From positions 248,001-312,000 of the forward strand of contig NZ_KI629785.1 of the NCBI RefSeq assembly GCF_000503775.1: DNA of 64,000 bases, written 5' to 3'. A program made the translations under genes and the position numbers. The stretch comes from Brevibacillus panacihumi W25 (GTDB lineage Bacteria; Bacillota; Bacilli; Brevibacillales; Brevibacillaceae). The notes beneath the pieces were generated by a model. The model was given only the letters and a program-made list of their open reading frames with translations. It searched no databases and was not told the DNA's origin. How positions within the stretch are numbered: position 1 is the first letter of the stretch; each line of letters starts with the position of its first letter. Of this stretch, positions 54,721 to 64,000 are shown piece after piece.

Positions 54721-55845
54721 TCAGTGCAAGAGCTTGCACAACAGCTCTGGTATCTTGTCCAAAGGAGCAACATGATCAGCAAGACCAGCTTGAAAGGCCG
54801 CTCGCGGCATGCCGTAGACGATACAAGTAGATTCATCCTCAACAATGCTCGTCACGACCCCGCTCTGCTTCATCTGTTGTAGTCCTTTTGTACCATCATT
54901 TCCCATGCCTGTCATGATAATTGCCCATTTGTCGACATTTGTCAATCTGCTTGCCGATTCAAATAGTACGTCGACTGATGGACGATGACCGGCACGTGGT
55001 TCTTGCTGGTGTAAATGTGCTTGCAAGCGCCCGTTGTTTGCATGCACCTCAAAATGAAATCCTCCTGGTGCGATATACGCGGTTCCTGGCTCCAGGAATT
55101 CACCATCCTTCACTTCTGTCACCTGTATCTGGGACAAAGAATGAAGACGCTGCGCAAGCGATTTGGTAAATCCGGCAGGCATGTGTTGAACAATTGCGAT
55201 CGGAGCATCAAAGTTGCCAGGCAAGCTCGTCAACACGGTCTGCAACGCTTTCGGTCCCCCTGTCGAGGTTCCCAAAACCACCAGTTTCTGCTTTCCTCGT
55301 TGCAGTGGTGTTCTGGTAACTGGAGTTGAGGGAGGAGCAGGTGGTGTAAAAGCAAGTGGCTTGGTTGCCCTCACCTCTGGAAGCGAACTCTGAGGAGCTT
55401 TCTCGCTTTTTGTTTCCTCCGCTGCCAGCAATCGTTTGCGCGGCTTGGAAGCAGCTGCAGCTCTTACCCGTTCGACCAGCCTTTCCGCCACCTTGTGAAT
55501 ATCGAGCGAGATCGGACCGGAGGGTTTTGTCACGAAGTCAAATGCGCCCAGCTCCAAGGCCCGAATCGTTGCATCTGCCCCTTCTCTTGTCAGACTGCTG
55601 ATCATGACGGTTGGAACAGGATTCTCACTCATCAACCGTTCAAGTGCTTCCAATCCGTCCATGACCGGCATCTCAATGTCCAGAGTCAGTACATCCGGCT
55701 TTAGTTTTTTGCATTTTTCGATACATTCCAGGCCATTTCTCGCCCGATCAATGACCTCGATATCCGGATTTTCAGCAAGGATATCGGAAATCACTTTTCG
55801 CATGAACGCGGAATCGTCTGTGACTAGAACGCGAATTTTGCTCAT
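54721..55845 (-). CDS. cheB: chemotaxis methylesterase/deamidase CheB
   Basis: 374 residues. N-terminal receiver with phospho-acceptor Asp56 (VLTLDIEMPVMDG), a proline-rich linker (about 135-180), and the C-terminal methylesterase with Ser194 (GTSTGGP), His221 (IVQHMPAGF) and Asp near 317 (TGMGNDGTKG). It removes methyl groups from chemoreceptors. ATG at 55845. Confidence 0.96.
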   Translation of the reverse strand: MSKIRVLVTDDSAFMRKVISDILAENPDIEVIDRARNGLECIEKCKKLKPDVLTLDIEMPVMDGLEALERLMSENPVPTVMISSLTREGADATIRALELGAFDFVTKPSGPISLDIHKVAERLVERVRAAAASKPRKRLLAAEETKSEKAPQSSLPEVRATKPLAFTPPAPPSTPVTRTPLQRGKQKLVVLGTSTGGPKALQTVLTSLPGNFDAPIAIVQHMPAGFTKSLAQRLHSLSQIQVTEVKDGEFLEPGTAYIAPGGFHFEVHANNGRLQAHLHQQEPRAGHRPSVDVLFESASRLTNVDKWAIIMTGMGNDGTKGLQQMKQSGVVTSIVEDESTCIVYGMPRAAFQAGLADHVAPLDKIPELLCKLLH

Positions 55846-55878
55846 ATCCTCTGTCTCTCCTTCCTATCTCCTGTTGCC

Positions 55879-56742
55879 CTATCGAATGAAGTGTTTCAGT
55901 TTCGCAATGAATCCCTTGAGCCCACTCGTTTGCTCTGGCGTTGTTGACGAATTTTGCAGATAGTGCCCCACCAGCTTGCGAATGCTCTTGGAGGCTTGCG
56001 AGTCCGGATATGTAAGGAGAAACGGCCGTTGCTGCTTCACTGCCTTTGAAACATGTGAGTCATCGGTGACGTACCCAAGAGATTGGATGTTCATGTTCAA
56101 AAAACGTTTTGCCACCATCGCCAGCTTGTCAGTGGTCTGTATTCCTTCTCGCTCCGAAGTAACGCGGTTAATGACAAGACGAATTGAAATTTCTGGATTG
56201 CGGCTGTGCAGCATTTTGATGACCGCATAGGCATCCGTGATCGCAGGCGGTTCCGGCGTCGTTACGAGAATCACTTCATCCGATGCAAGCATGAAGCGGA
56301 TTGATTCGTTGGAGAGTCCTGCACCCGTATCAAAAATGATCGTGTCCGCATACCCTTGCAAGGGATCCAGCTGAGAAAACAAGCGATCCAGCTTCTCGTC
56401 CTCAAGCTGCATGATTTGGGTAAAACCCGAACCACCTGCGATAAACTCCAGATTCCCTGGCCCTTTTTCCAGAATATCCCAAACCGTCGTATCTGGCTCC
56501 AGCAGGTGAAAAAGATGTTTCTTAGGTGTGATTCCCATTAGGACATCCAGATTGGCCATCCCCAGATCGACGTCGAACAGTACGGTCCGATGACCTCTTT
56601 CTATTAACCCAAGACCGAAATTCAGGCTGAAATTGGATTTGCCAACGCCACCTTTTCCGCTTGTCACTGTCACCAGTTTTGTTGTCCGCGGCTGGTTCGT
56701 TCGTTGCATCCGTTCACGAAGTTGTTCTGCTTGGTCTCGCAT
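55879..56742 (-). CDS. flhG: flagellar number/placement ATPase FlhG (YlxH, MinD-like)
   Basis: 287 residues, a MinD/ParA-type ATPase with deviant Walker A GKGGVGKS (29-36) and a FDVDLGMANLDVLMG motif. It sets flagellar number and position with FlhF. ATG at 56742, five bases after flhF. B. subtilis name ylxH. Confidence 0.94.
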   Translation of the reverse strand: MRDQAEQLRERMQRTNQPRTTKLVTVTSGKGGVGKSNFSLNFGLGLIERGHRTVLFDVDLGMANLDVLMGITPKKHLFHLLEPDTTVWDILEKGPGNLEFIAGGSGFTQIMQLEDEKLDRLFSQLDPLQGYADTIIFDTGAGLSNESIRFMLASDEVILVTTPEPPAITDAYAVIKMLHSRNPEISIRLVINRVTSEREGIQTTDKLAMVAKRFLNMNIQSLGYVTDDSHVSKAVKQQRPFLLTYPDSQASKSIRKLVGHYLQNSSTTPEQTSGLKGFIAKLKHFIR

Positions 56743-56747
56743 GCTCG

Positions 56748-58088
56748 TCAGTCTCCCATGATCATGGCAGCGATCATTTCAGGTGTGGCCACCATGATGT
56801 CATCAGGTACGTTTTGTCCTGTCGTAATGTAGGAGAGGGCAAGTCCCGTCTCCCTGGCTACATTCAGCATGCTGCCATAGCTATGCGTTTCATCCGCTTT
56901 CGTAAAGATGATCTGACTGACGGGTACTTCCGAAAAATTTTGGATAATGGCTTTCATGTCGCTGTATTTGGAGGTCAGGCTAAGCACCAGGTAATTCACG
57001 CTGTTTTTTCCGTGCTGAATCAACTCGCGAATCCCTTCCACATACTCGTCATTGCGGAAATTGCGCCCTGCCGTATCCACAAATATCAGATCACAATCAC
57101 TCAGGCGTTCCATTGCTTGAGTCATTTCCTTCGGTGAGAAGACTACTTCCAAAGGAACATTCAGGATATTCGCATAGGTTTTCAATTGTTCGACCGCTGC
57201 CATCCGGTACGTATCGGCAGTGATGAAGCCGATTTTTCTTTTGTCCTTCAACATGCTGTTAGCCGCAAGCTTGGCAATCGTCGTCGTTTTCCCAACCCCA
57301 GTGGGGCCAAAGAAAAAGGCGTATTTGATCTGCTTGTCCAGTTTGACATGAGGTTGCCTGCTGCTCTGCAAAATTTCTGCAATGATCGTCTGGCTAGTCT
57401 TGCGTGCTTCCAACTCCGTCCAGACCTGACCAGGTGAACTTGACTCCATCATGCGTCCGATGATCTCGGCAGCCCATTCCTCCATTACCTCCTGCTCAAC
57501 CAGCCTGCCTCGCACTGCTTGAATTGCTTCGGGAAGCTGCTGACTCAGGTCGTGGACCAACAGCTTTTCGAACATCTTGCGCATATCCCGTACTTCATTT
57601 GCTAATTGATCCGCCGTGTTTGCATCAGCTTGATGTGCGATTTCCCGGATTGTGGCATTTGCCCCTCCCGCAGGCTGGGAACGCAGCTGGCCCCCTTCTC
57701 TCGCGGCTGGTACAGGCAAATCTGGAAGGTCGTCTTTGAGGAGTGTCGGGCTGGTCCTGCTTGCGGTTTCCTCGTTTGCTGTTCTTGTTGCTGTGTGCAC
57801 TGCTGCTGTAGACGACGATCGGCTGTACGCTTGCTTGGCGGTGTACGTGCCAGCCATCGCGTGAGACGGTACATCACCTTGCCGATTCGATGCAGGGGTT
57901 CTTGCCTCCTCTGCCGTCTTTTCCTCGACAGCAGCTATCACTTCAATTCGTTGTTTGCCGAACATCCCGAATACGCCACCCGTCTTGATCGGCTTCGAAT
58001 TCAGGATGACAGCATCGCTCCCCAGATCCATTCTGATTTTTTCCATCGCTTGTGGCATGGAATCGACTATGTACCGTTTCACTCTCAC
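56748..58088 (-). CDS. flhF: signal recognition particle-like GTPase FlhF
   Basis: 446 residues. A basic N-terminal B domain and Ala/Thr/Arg-rich linker (about 1-160), then an NG domain with P-loop GPTGVGKTTTIAKLAA (about 255), VDTAGRN and FTKADET motifs. It marks flagellar assembly sites and is regulated by FlhG. GTG start at 58088, overlapping the flhA stop by four bases. Confidence 0.95.
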   Translation of the reverse strand: MRVKRYIVDSMPQAMEKIRMDLGSDAVILNSKPIKTGGVFGMFGKQRIEVIAAVEEKTAEEARTPASNRQGDVPSHAMAGTYTAKQAYSRSSSTAAVHTATRTANEETASRTSPTLLKDDLPDLPVPAAREGGQLRSQPAGGANATIREIAHQADANTADQLANEVRDMRKMFEKLLVHDLSQQLPEAIQAVRGRLVEQEVMEEWAAEIIGRMMESSSPGQVWTELEARKTSQTIIAEILQSSRQPHVKLDKQIKYAFFFGPTGVGKTTTIAKLAANSMLKDKRKIGFITADTYRMAAVEQLKTYANILNVPLEVVFSPKEMTQAMERLSDCDLIFVDTAGRNFRNDEYVEGIRELIQHGKNSVNYLVLSLTSKYSDMKAIIQNFSEVPVSQIIFTKADETHSYGSMLNVARETGLALSYITTGQNVPDDIMVATPEMIAAMIMGD

Positions 58089-60127
58089 GAAATGTTCACC
58101 ATCCCTACACTTTGCACTTCAACATGAGGCTCCAGTTCGCTGTACGACAAAACCGGGATGTCGGGCATCATCCGATCCAACAATTGGCGCAAATACATGC
58201 GAATTGCCGGGGAGGAAAGAAGAATCGGCTGCTGTCCGGAATTCACCATTTTGCTCACCTCTGATGACATCACCTGGTAGATCCGTTGTGACGTTTCCGG
58301 GTCCATCGCGAGATAACTTCCCTGCTCAGATTGTTCAATGCGTTCAGAAATCGCTTTCTCAAGACCCGCACCTGCCGTCAGGACACGCAAGGGTTGCCCA
58401 GGCTCTGTATACTGCAGGGTGATTTGACGGGACATGGCCTGTCTTACATACTCCGTCAATACCTCTGGGTCCTTCGTGTAGATTGCGTGATCTGCCAACG
58501 CTTCAAGGATGACAGGAAGATTGCGGATCGAGACTTTTTCCCGCAGCAATTTTTGCAGAACCTTCTGTACATCGCCAATGGAAAGTGCACCTGGGATCAA
58601 CTCATCCACGAGTACAGGCGCTGTTTCGCGGACATTGTCGATAAGAGCGCGAGTCTCTTGTCTTCCCAGCAATTCATGAGCATGGCGTTTTACTACTTCT
58701 GTCAGATGGGTCGCAACCACAGATGGAGGATCGACTACGGTGTAGCCAGACATCTCGGCTATTTCCTTATTCTCTTCTGTTACCCATAATGCGGGCAATC
58801 CAAACGCAGGTTCCACGGTTTCTATACCAATTACGGAATCATCCTCAATACCGGGGCTCATTGCCAGGTAATGATCCAGCATGATCTCCCCTTTTGCCAC
58901 CTGGTTGCCCTTGATTTTAATCATATATTCATTGGGACGAAGCTGAATGTTGTCGCGAATCCGAATGACCGGCACAACAATCCCCATCTCCAAGGCGATC
59001 TGGCGTCGAATCATGATGACGCGATCCAGCAAGTCTCCACCCTGCCGCACATCAGCCAAGGGGATCAAGCCATAACCGAACTCGAACTCGATCGGGTCGA
59101 CCTGCAGAAGATTGACGACGCTTTCCGGGCTGCGTACTTCTTCGATCTGCTGTTCTTCCACCATGTCCGCCGATTCCTGCAGCTCGTTTTTTTGTTTACT
59201 GGCGAGCTTCCACCCTGCAAAGGCCATAATCCCGACTACGGGTATGACCGGCAACAGGCCAATCGGTGTGAACAAGCCAAGCAGCAGGATGCATCCCGAT
59301 ACGATGTACAGCAAACGCGGGAAGCCAAACATCTGCTTCGCAATATCCTCACCCAAACCTTCTCCCGATGTGTTGCGGGTAACGATAATACCGGCAGCCG
59401 TGGAGATCAGCAACGCCGGAATCTGGCTGACTAGAGCATCCCCGACGGACATGGTGGTGAAGCGAGAAGCTGACTCTGCAAAGCTCATTCCATGAATCAG
59501 CATCCCGATGATAAAGCCACCGATGATGTTGACAATAAAGATGACAATTCCGGCAATCGCATCCCCTTTAACGAATTTGCTCGCACCATCCATCGAGCCG
59601 TAAAAGTCTGCTTCATTTTCGATTTTCTTGCGCCTTGCCCTTGCATCCGCTTCCGTAATCATTCCGGCATTCAGGTCCGCATCGATGCTCATCTGCTTAC
59701 CTGGCATCGCATCGAGCGTAAAGCGAGCGGCTACTTCTGCAACGCGCTCGGAACCCTTTGTGATTACGATAAATTGAATAATAATGAGGATCAGAAAGAC
59801 AACGAAGCCTACCACCTGGTTACCGCCGACGACGAAACTTCCGAAGGTCTCGATTACCTTGCCACCCTCTCCTTCCGAGAGAATGTTGCGCGTCGTCGAT
59901 ACGTTCAGTGCTAGGCGAAAGAGTGTAGTAATGAGCAACACGGTAGGAAAGATAGAAAAATCCAGAACTTCCTTTGTATACATCGAAACAAGCAAAATGG
60001 TTAACGCAAGGGAGATATTGAGAATCAGCAGCAAGTCAAGCAGCTCTGAAGGGAGTGGGATCACCATCATGACCACAATACTGATAACAAATAAGACGGT
60101 TCCTAGCTCTTTATAACGAAATCCCAC
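58085..60127 (-). CDS. flhA: flagellar type III export gate protein FlhA
   Basis: 680 residues: about eight membrane segments (about 10-310) including the FHIPEP region (here RFTLDAMPGKQMSIDADLNA) and a large cytoplasmic domain (about 330-680) that docks substrates and chaperones. It is the main export-gate ring. ATG at 60127, 18 bases after flhB. Confidence 0.96.
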   Translation of the reverse strand: MGFRYKELGTVLFVISIVVMMVIPLPSELLDLLLILNISLALTILLVSMYTKEVLDFSIFPTVLLITTLFRLALNVSTTRNILSEGEGGKVIETFGSFVVGGNQVVGFVVFLILIIIQFIVITKGSERVAEVAARFTLDAMPGKQMSIDADLNAGMITEADARARRKKIENEADFYGSMDGASKFVKGDAIAGIVIFIVNIIGGFIIGMLIHGMSFAESASRFTTMSVGDALVSQIPALLISTAAGIIVTRNTSGEGLGEDIAKQMFGFPRLLYIVSGCILLLGLFTPIGLLPVIPVVGIMAFAGWKLASKQKNELQESADMVEEQQIEEVRSPESVVNLLQVDPIEFEFGYGLIPLADVRQGGDLLDRVIMIRRQIALEMGIVVPVIRIRDNIQLRPNEYMIKIKGNQVAKGEIMLDHYLAMSPGIEDDSVIGIETVEPAFGLPALWVTEENKEIAEMSGYTVVDPPSVVATHLTEVVKRHAHELLGRQETRALIDNVRETAPVLVDELIPGALSIGDVQKVLQKLLREKVSIRNLPVILEALADHAIYTKDPEVLTEYVRQAMSRQITLQYTEPGQPLRVLTAGAGLEKAISERIEQSEQGSYLAMDPETSQRIYQVMSSEVSKMVNSGQQPILLSSPAIRMYLRQLLDRMMPDIPVLSYSELEPHVEVQSVGMVNIS

Positions 60128-60145
60128 TGTAGATCCTCCTTCCTC

Positions 60146-61243
60146 TTATTTCACTTTCCCCTGCAGCTTGTAGACGTACGCGAGAACTTCCGCGACCGCT
60201 TTAAACAACTCTTCGGGAATTTGTTGACCAATCTCGACCTGACTATAAAGAGCCCTGGCCAAGGGCTTGTTTTCCATTGTAATAATACGGTGCTTCTTGG
60301 CGACTTCCCTGATCTTCAAAGCAAGGTAGTCCTGCCCTTTGGCGATCACCGTAGGGGCACTCATATCATTCGCATCGTAGCGAATCGCTACGGCGAAGTG
60401 AGTAGGGTTGGTAATGATGACATCCGCTTTGGGCAAATCCTGCATCATCCGTCTGACGGCCATGCTTCTTTGTCTCTCGCGGATTTTTCCTTTAATTAAC
60501 GGGTCACCCTCCGCTTGCTTATGTTCATCCTTGATGTCCTGCTTGGACATGCGCAGATTTTTCTCATGCTCATAGCGTTGATAGATGTAATCCAGGATCG
60601 CAAAGATGAAAAGCAGCAATCCAATATAGACGCCCAGCTTCACCACTTTTCCAGCGGCAAAGGTCAGAACAGCTCCAAGTGAGAGCAATGATAGCTGTAC
60701 CAATTCTTCTTTTGCGTCCCATAAAATAAGATAAGCGATAAAAATTCCGGCACTAATTTTTAATAGTGATTTAAAAAGTTCAACAATGGATCGCAGGGAG
60801 AATAGTTTTTTCGCTCCTTTAATCGGGTCGAGCTTCTCCAGTTTCAATTCCAGAGGTTTGGTTGTAAACAACCATCCCACTTGCATGTAATTGACGATCA
60901 ATGCGATAAGAAAAGAGACTGCCATCACGGGTGCCACGATCTTAACAGCCTCAAAGATCAAATGCGTGACGATAAATCTTAAGTTATCCGGCGTAAGCTG
61001 CAAACCGCTGTATGTAACGAGCGACTCCCGCATGATTCCTTGAAACGTCTCAAGCATGGAGGAGCCAGTCATGAGCAAGAGGACAAAAAAGGCAGTCAAG
61101 GCAATCGCCGGAGAAAGATCTGAGCTTTTGGCAACCTGTCCTTTTTTTCGGGCGTCATCCCGCTTCTTGGGGGTTGCTTTTTCTGTCTTTTCTCCATTGA
61201 AATACTGCAAGTCAACAGGATAGGCGAACTGTATGCGTTTCAT
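60146..61243 (-). CDS. flhB: flagellar type III export switch protein FlhB
   Basis: 365 residues: four membrane segments (about 40-225) and a cytoplasmic tail with the self-cleavage NPTH at 279-282 (cut between N279 and P280), which switches export from hook to filament. ATG at 61243 after CGGAGG; the six longer codons overlap fliR and are rejected. It follows fliR by two bases. Confidence 0.96.
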   Translation of the reverse strand: MKRIQFAYPVDLQYFNGEKTEKATPKKRDDARKKGQVAKSSDLSPAIALTAFFVLLLMTGSSMLETFQGIMRESLVTYSGLQLTPDNLRFIVTHLIFEAVKIVAPVMAVSFLIALIVNYMQVGWLFTTKPLELKLEKLDPIKGAKKLFSLRSIVELFKSLLKISAGIFIAYLILWDAKEELVQLSLLSLGAVLTFAAGKVVKLGVYIGLLLFIFAILDYIYQRYEHEKNLRMSKQDIKDEHKQAEGDPLIKGKIRERQRSMAVRRMMQDLPKADVIITNPTHFAVAIRYDANDMSAPTVIAKGQDYLALKIREVAKKHRIITMENKPLARALYSQVEIGQQIPEELFKAVAEVLAYVYKLQGKVK

Positions 61244-61245
61244 GC

Positions 61246-62022
61246 TTATCCTCCGAGCCATTTCATCATCTCCGCAAGCCCGCGGAACATTTTTTCAAAC
61301 AAGCCATTCAGCGTTAGCAGAAATGCCGGCATCAGAACGACTAAAAGCGCAAACCCAGCCAACAATTTGATCGGCAAGCCGACAACAAAGATGTTAAATT
61401 GCGGTACGGATTTCGCCACAATCCCAAGTGAAACATCGACCAGGAACAAGGCAACGACCAATGGTGCTGCGATCATGAAGGCGCTCAAAAACATTTGCAA
61501 AAAGACTTTTACGGCTGTCATCATGACCTGCTCACTGCCGATCGGAGCCCACATGCGATCCAGAGGAATGACCTGGTAGCTGCTGATAATCCCACGAATC
61601 AACATATGATGTCCGTCTATACTAAAAAAATATAACGTAGCTAAAATGTTCTTGAAATTACCCGTAACGGGTACATACGCTCCTGTATTCGGGTCTACGA
61701 CGTTCGCCATCGCTAAGCCCATCTGCAAATCCATCATTCCGCCTGCTACCCGTATCGCTGTGTACATCATCTCACAGATTAACCCGAGGATAATTCCGAC
61801 AAGAACCTCCTTGAGTACATGGATCACAAAAGTCAGATCCATCGGAATAGGTCCAATCGCCGGTACGAATTGGTAGCTGATCAACGCCATGAGAAAGCCC
61901 AGAGCAATTTTAAATTGGCCTGGCACATTGCGCAGATTAAAAAACGGTGCGGAAACAAAAAACGCCGTCATGCGAACAAAAACGAGTAGGAAAGCAGGTA
62001 ATTGCATGAGAATCAGATCCAT
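61246..62022 (-). CDS. fliR: flagellar export gate protein FliR
   Basis: 258 residues with about six membrane segments, starting MDLILMQLPAFLLVFVRMTAFF; GLICEMMYTAIRVAGGMMDLQMGLAMA is a FliR hallmark. It builds the export gate with FliP and FliQ. ATG at 62022, three bases after fliQ. Confidence 0.95.
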   Translation of the reverse strand: MDLILMQLPAFLLVFVRMTAFFVSAPFFNLRNVPGQFKIALGFLMALISYQFVPAIGPIPMDLTFVIHVLKEVLVGIILGLICEMMYTAIRVAGGMMDLQMGLAMANVVDPNTGAYVPVTGNFKNILATLYFFSIDGHHMLIRGIISSYQVIPLDRMWAPIGSEQVMMTAVKVFLQMFLSAFMIAAPLVVALFLVDVSLGIVAKSVPQFNIFVVGLPIKLLAGFALLVVLMPAFLLTLNGLFEKMFRGLAEMMKWLGG

Positions 62023-62025
62023 ACG

Positions 62026-62295
62026 CTACCCTACAAACCGATGGAGATTCCCGAGAATACCCATCGCAAAATCTAGCATGGTCTGCAGCATCCATGGTCC
62101 TACTGCAAGGATGATAACGAAGACACCCACAATTTTTGGAATGAATGCGAGAGTCTGCTCCTGGATTTGTGTCGTTGCTTGAAAAATACTTACACTCAAA
62201 CCGATCAACAGGGCGATCCCGAGTGCAGGGGCAGCCACCAGAAGGATGGTGTAAACAGCATTTTGGGCAACTTGCATCAGCAGTTCTTGTGTCAT
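62026..62295 (-). CDS. fliQ: flagellar export gate protein FliQ
   Basis: 89 residues, two membrane segments, with PALGIALLIGLSVSIFQATT and EQTLAFIPKIV, the family core. It is a small helical-hairpin subunit of the FliPQR channel. ATG at 62295. Confidence 0.96.
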   Translation of the reverse strand: MTQELLMQVAQNAVYTILLVAAPALGIALLIGLSVSIFQATTQIQEQTLAFIPKIVGVFVIILAVGPWMLQTMLDFAMGILGNLHRFVG

Positions 62296-62323
62296 CCCTC
62301 TACCTCCTCTTGCCCTTTACAAA

Positions 62324-63088
62324 TTAGCCAAAGCTCGTCAAAAGCGACTTCACTACTAAATACCAGCCGTCCACCATAATGAACAACAGGATTTTGAACG
62401 GCAATGAAATCATGACGGGCGGCAACATCATCATCCCCATCCCCATCAAGATACTGGAGATAATCAAATCAATCATGAGAAACGGGATAAAAATCATAAA
62501 GCCGATCTGGAAAGCTGTTTTTAATTCACTGATTGCATAAGCCGGTACGAGCGCACTAAGAGGAATATCCTCGATCGTAGTAGGCCTTTCCGCCTTCGTA
62601 TATTCCAGAAAAAGCTTCAAGTCTTTTTCCCGGGTCTGTTTCGCCATGAATTCCTTAAAAGGGACGACCGCTGCATCAAACGCCTGCTCTTGCGTAAGCT
62701 GGCCTTGCATAAAGGGCTGCACAGCCACTTCATTTACTTTGGCAAAGGTAGGAGCCATGATAAAAAAGGTCATAAACATCGCGAGTGCAATCAACACTTG
62801 GTTGGGAGGCATCTGCTGCGTCGCCAATGCATTGCGAACGAAGGAGAGCACGATTATGATGCGCGTAAAACTAGTCATCAAGAGCAGAATTGCAGGTGCG
62901 ACAGACAACACCGTCAAGATCAGCAAAAGCTGAATGGCTGAGGATGTCTCCTGTGGCGTACCGTTTCCGCCCCCTATCTGCAAATCAATGGTTGGAATAA
63001 GCGGTGTCCCCACGGGAGCTGCCAAGACCATATTCGGGATTGCCAGCAAGATAACGGCAACCACCAGCAACTGCCAAAAAAATTTCAT
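62324..63088 (-). CDS. fliP: flagellar export gate protein FliP
   Basis: 254 residues starting MKFFWQLLVVAVILLAIPN with an N-terminal signal-like segment, then four membrane segments. RNALATQQMPPNQVLIALA and LLIDLIISSILMGMGM-type motifs are present (here FLMIDLIISSILMGMGMM). It is the core of the export channel. ATG at 63088 overlaps the fliO stop by four bases; the longer frame from 63166 lies inside fliO and is rejected. Confidence 0.95.
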   Translation of the reverse strand: MKFFWQLLVVAVILLAIPNMVLAAPVGTPLIPTIDLQIGGGNGTPQETSSAIQLLLILTVLSVAPAILLLMTSFTRIIIVLSFVRNALATQQMPPNQVLIALAMFMTFFIMAPTFAKVNEVAVQPFMQGQLTQEQAFDAAVVPFKEFMAKQTREKDLKLFLEYTKAERPTTIEDIPLSALVPAYAISELKTAFQIGFMIFIPFLMIDLIISSILMGMGMMMLPPVMISLPFKILLFIMVDGWYLVVKSLLTSFG

Positions 63089-63762
63089 CTCCGGTCCCCT
63101 CTGTCCTGTGGTTCCTCGCTTCCCCACTCCTTTTTTTGAACGGGGCGCTTCTTTTGATCGTTCCACTGTGAATTCAGTAATTCCTCAAACGACTTTCCAT
63201 CCATATGGCCGGTAAACAGCATTTCTTCCTCAACGTCTTTCTTTTTGCCGAATGGCAGCCAAGAAAATGTCTTTCGTAGCGGAGGGATTTCAGCATCTGC
63301 CAGGATGACATCCGCTTCTTCTCCCGGCTCGATCTCTTTAAGCAATTGCACGTTCTCTCCTACACCTACGATGTAAAGCCGATCGCCGATCATGATGACC
63401 TGCAACGTCTTTCCGTTGCCGAGTGGCGCAGCACTGATAATTTTAATGGGGCCTTGTGTCTGACCAAGCTGCTTTTTTCCCAAAAAACGCAGTACTCCAT
63501 AGATCAAAACAATGATGAAGCCGAGAGAAAAAATCACCTGAACGAGATAACCAAGCATACTGCCTGTCTCGCTACCGGGAATGGCCGCCGGCTGTTGAAC
63601 TTCTCCGGCGGGCGCATTGCTCGATGTCGTCTTTCCATTGTTGATCTCATCGAATACGGTTCCTCCTTCAGCCATGGCCAAAGTCGGGAGGGAGGCGACG
63701 AGTAGCATCGTGAGACAGACAACCCAAAAAAGTCGCGTCCCTGGAATCCAAATTCGTTTCAT
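63085..63762 (-). CDS. fliO: flagellar biosynthesis protein FliO/FliZ
   Basis: 225 residues: signal peptide (about 1-31, LPTLAMA), short extracytoplasmic part, a membrane segment (about 70-90) and a cytoplasmic FliO domain (about 92-150; FLGKKQLGQTQGPIKIISAA). The basic tail is longer than in E. coli. It helps stabilise FliP during gate assembly. The B. subtilis gene is called fliZ. ATG at 63762 shares one base with the cheY stop. Confidence 0.88.
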   Translation of the reverse strand: MKRIWIPGTRLFWVVCLTMLLVASLPTLAMAEGGTVFDEINNGKTTSSNAPAGEVQQPAAIPGSETGSMLGYLVQVIFSLGFIIVLIYGVLRFLGKKQLGQTQGPIKIISAAPLGNGKTLQVIMIGDRLYIVGVGENVQLLKEIEPGEEADVILADAEIPPLRKTFSWLPFGKKKDVEEEMLFTGHMDGKSFEELLNSQWNDQKKRPVQKKEWGSEEPQDRGDRR

Positions 63763-64000
63763 CAGCTCAAGGTCTTTTTTATCGCTTCCAAGACGCGATC
63801 TGCCTGGAACGGCTTCACGATGAAATCTTTTGCGCCCGCCTGAATCGCATCAATGACCATCGCTTGTTGCCCCATCGCAGAACACATGATGACCCGCGCG
63901 TTTGGATCCATTTTTTTGATTTCCTTCAATGCGGCAATCCCGTCCATCTCTGGCATGGTGATATCCATGGTTACGAGGTCAGGACCAAGTTCTTTGTATT
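63762..64000 (-). CDS. cheY: chemotaxis response regulator CheY (partial, C-terminal 78 residues)
   Basis: The gene enters from the right edge and is cut at its 5' end. The visible part contains the phospho-acceptor site VTMDITMPEMDG, the switch Ser in IMCSAMGQQ and Lys in DFIVKPF, all as in CheY. Phosphorylated by CheA, it acts at the flagellar switch. The cheY-fliO-fliP order is that of Bacillus. Confidence 0.92.
   Translation of the reverse strand, partial: YKELGPDLVTMDITMPEMDGIAALKEIKKMDPNARVIMCSAMGQQAMVIDAIQAGAKDFIVKPFQADRVLEAIKKTLS

Noticed and set aside
63089..63166. 26-residue N-terminal extension of FliP
   Set aside because: It lies inside fliO in another frame; the ATG at 63088 gives a proper signal-like N-terminus.

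Overview
The window is core chromosome of a spore-forming, flagellated member of the Bacillota. Gene content and order point to Brevibacillus or a close relative in the Paenibacillaceae. The evidence is PolC-type replicase, dipicolinate synthase (dpaAB), SigD/CheC/CheD chemotaxis, FlhF/FlhG, and the B. subtilis-like order cheY-fliO-fliP-fliQ-fliR-flhB-flhA-flhF-flhG-cheB-cheA-cheW-cheC-cheD-sigD ... rpsB-tsf-pyrH-frr-uppS-cdsA-dxr-rseP ... proS-polC-rimP-nusA-ylxR-ylxQ-infB-ylxP-rbfA ... truB-ribF-rpsO-pnp-ylxY-mlpA-ymxH-dpaA-dpaB-asd-dapG-dapA-rnj-tepA-ylzJ-ftsK. The species assignment is inference. Every supported gene is on the minus strand, so transcription runs from position 64000 towards 1. 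There is no mobile element, tRNA, rRNA, CRISPR array or phage signature, and no gene-free stretch longer than about 260 bases.

Layout in transcription order. (1) 64000-49845: the flagellar export and chemotaxis operon, from the end of cheY through fliO, P, Q, R, flhB, A, F, G, cheB, A, W, C, D and an unrecognised membrane protein to sigD. (2) 49790-46822: four lineage-type accessory genes (a FapA/DUF342 protein, a 112-residue unknown, a SwrB-like coiled-coil protein, an MltG/YceG-like membrane protein). (3) 46763-39283: rpsB and tsf with their own promoters and terminators, then pyrH, frr, uppS, cdsA, dxr and the site-2 protease rseP. (4) 39231-31943: ispG, proS, polC. (5) 31911-23516: the rimP-nusA-infB operon with a clear sigma-A promoter and a terminator hairpin in its leader, running on through rbfA, an NrnA-like phosphoesterase, truB and ribF. 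(6) 23501-18181: rpsO (own promoter and leader), pnp, ylxY, mlpA, ymxH. (7) 17764-9956: dpaA-dpaB-asd-dapG-dapA (dipicolinate and lysine/DAP branch), RNase J, tepA, ylzJ. (8) 9828-7456: the SpoIIIE/FtsK translocase. (9) 7368-1: a GntR regulator and a nucleoside-type ABC importer, an M23 peptidase with a LysM domain, a 51-residue Cys/His-rich protein, and the start of an M16-like protease-family protein.

Together the genes cover translation and RNA turnover, isoprenoid and phospholipid precursors, sporulation functions and flagellar assembly. Several start codons were moved from the longest open frame to the ATG, GTG or TTG that carries a good Shine-Dalgarno. I found no obviously new multi-gene system. 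The observations most worth a second look are the terminator inside the rimP-nusA leader (probable NusA attenuation), structured RNA between rpsO and pnp, a decoy ATG at the RNase J start, the small Cys/His protein at 301-456, a YlxY deacetylase homologue without its catalytic aspartate motif, and the uncharacterised genes flanking sigD.
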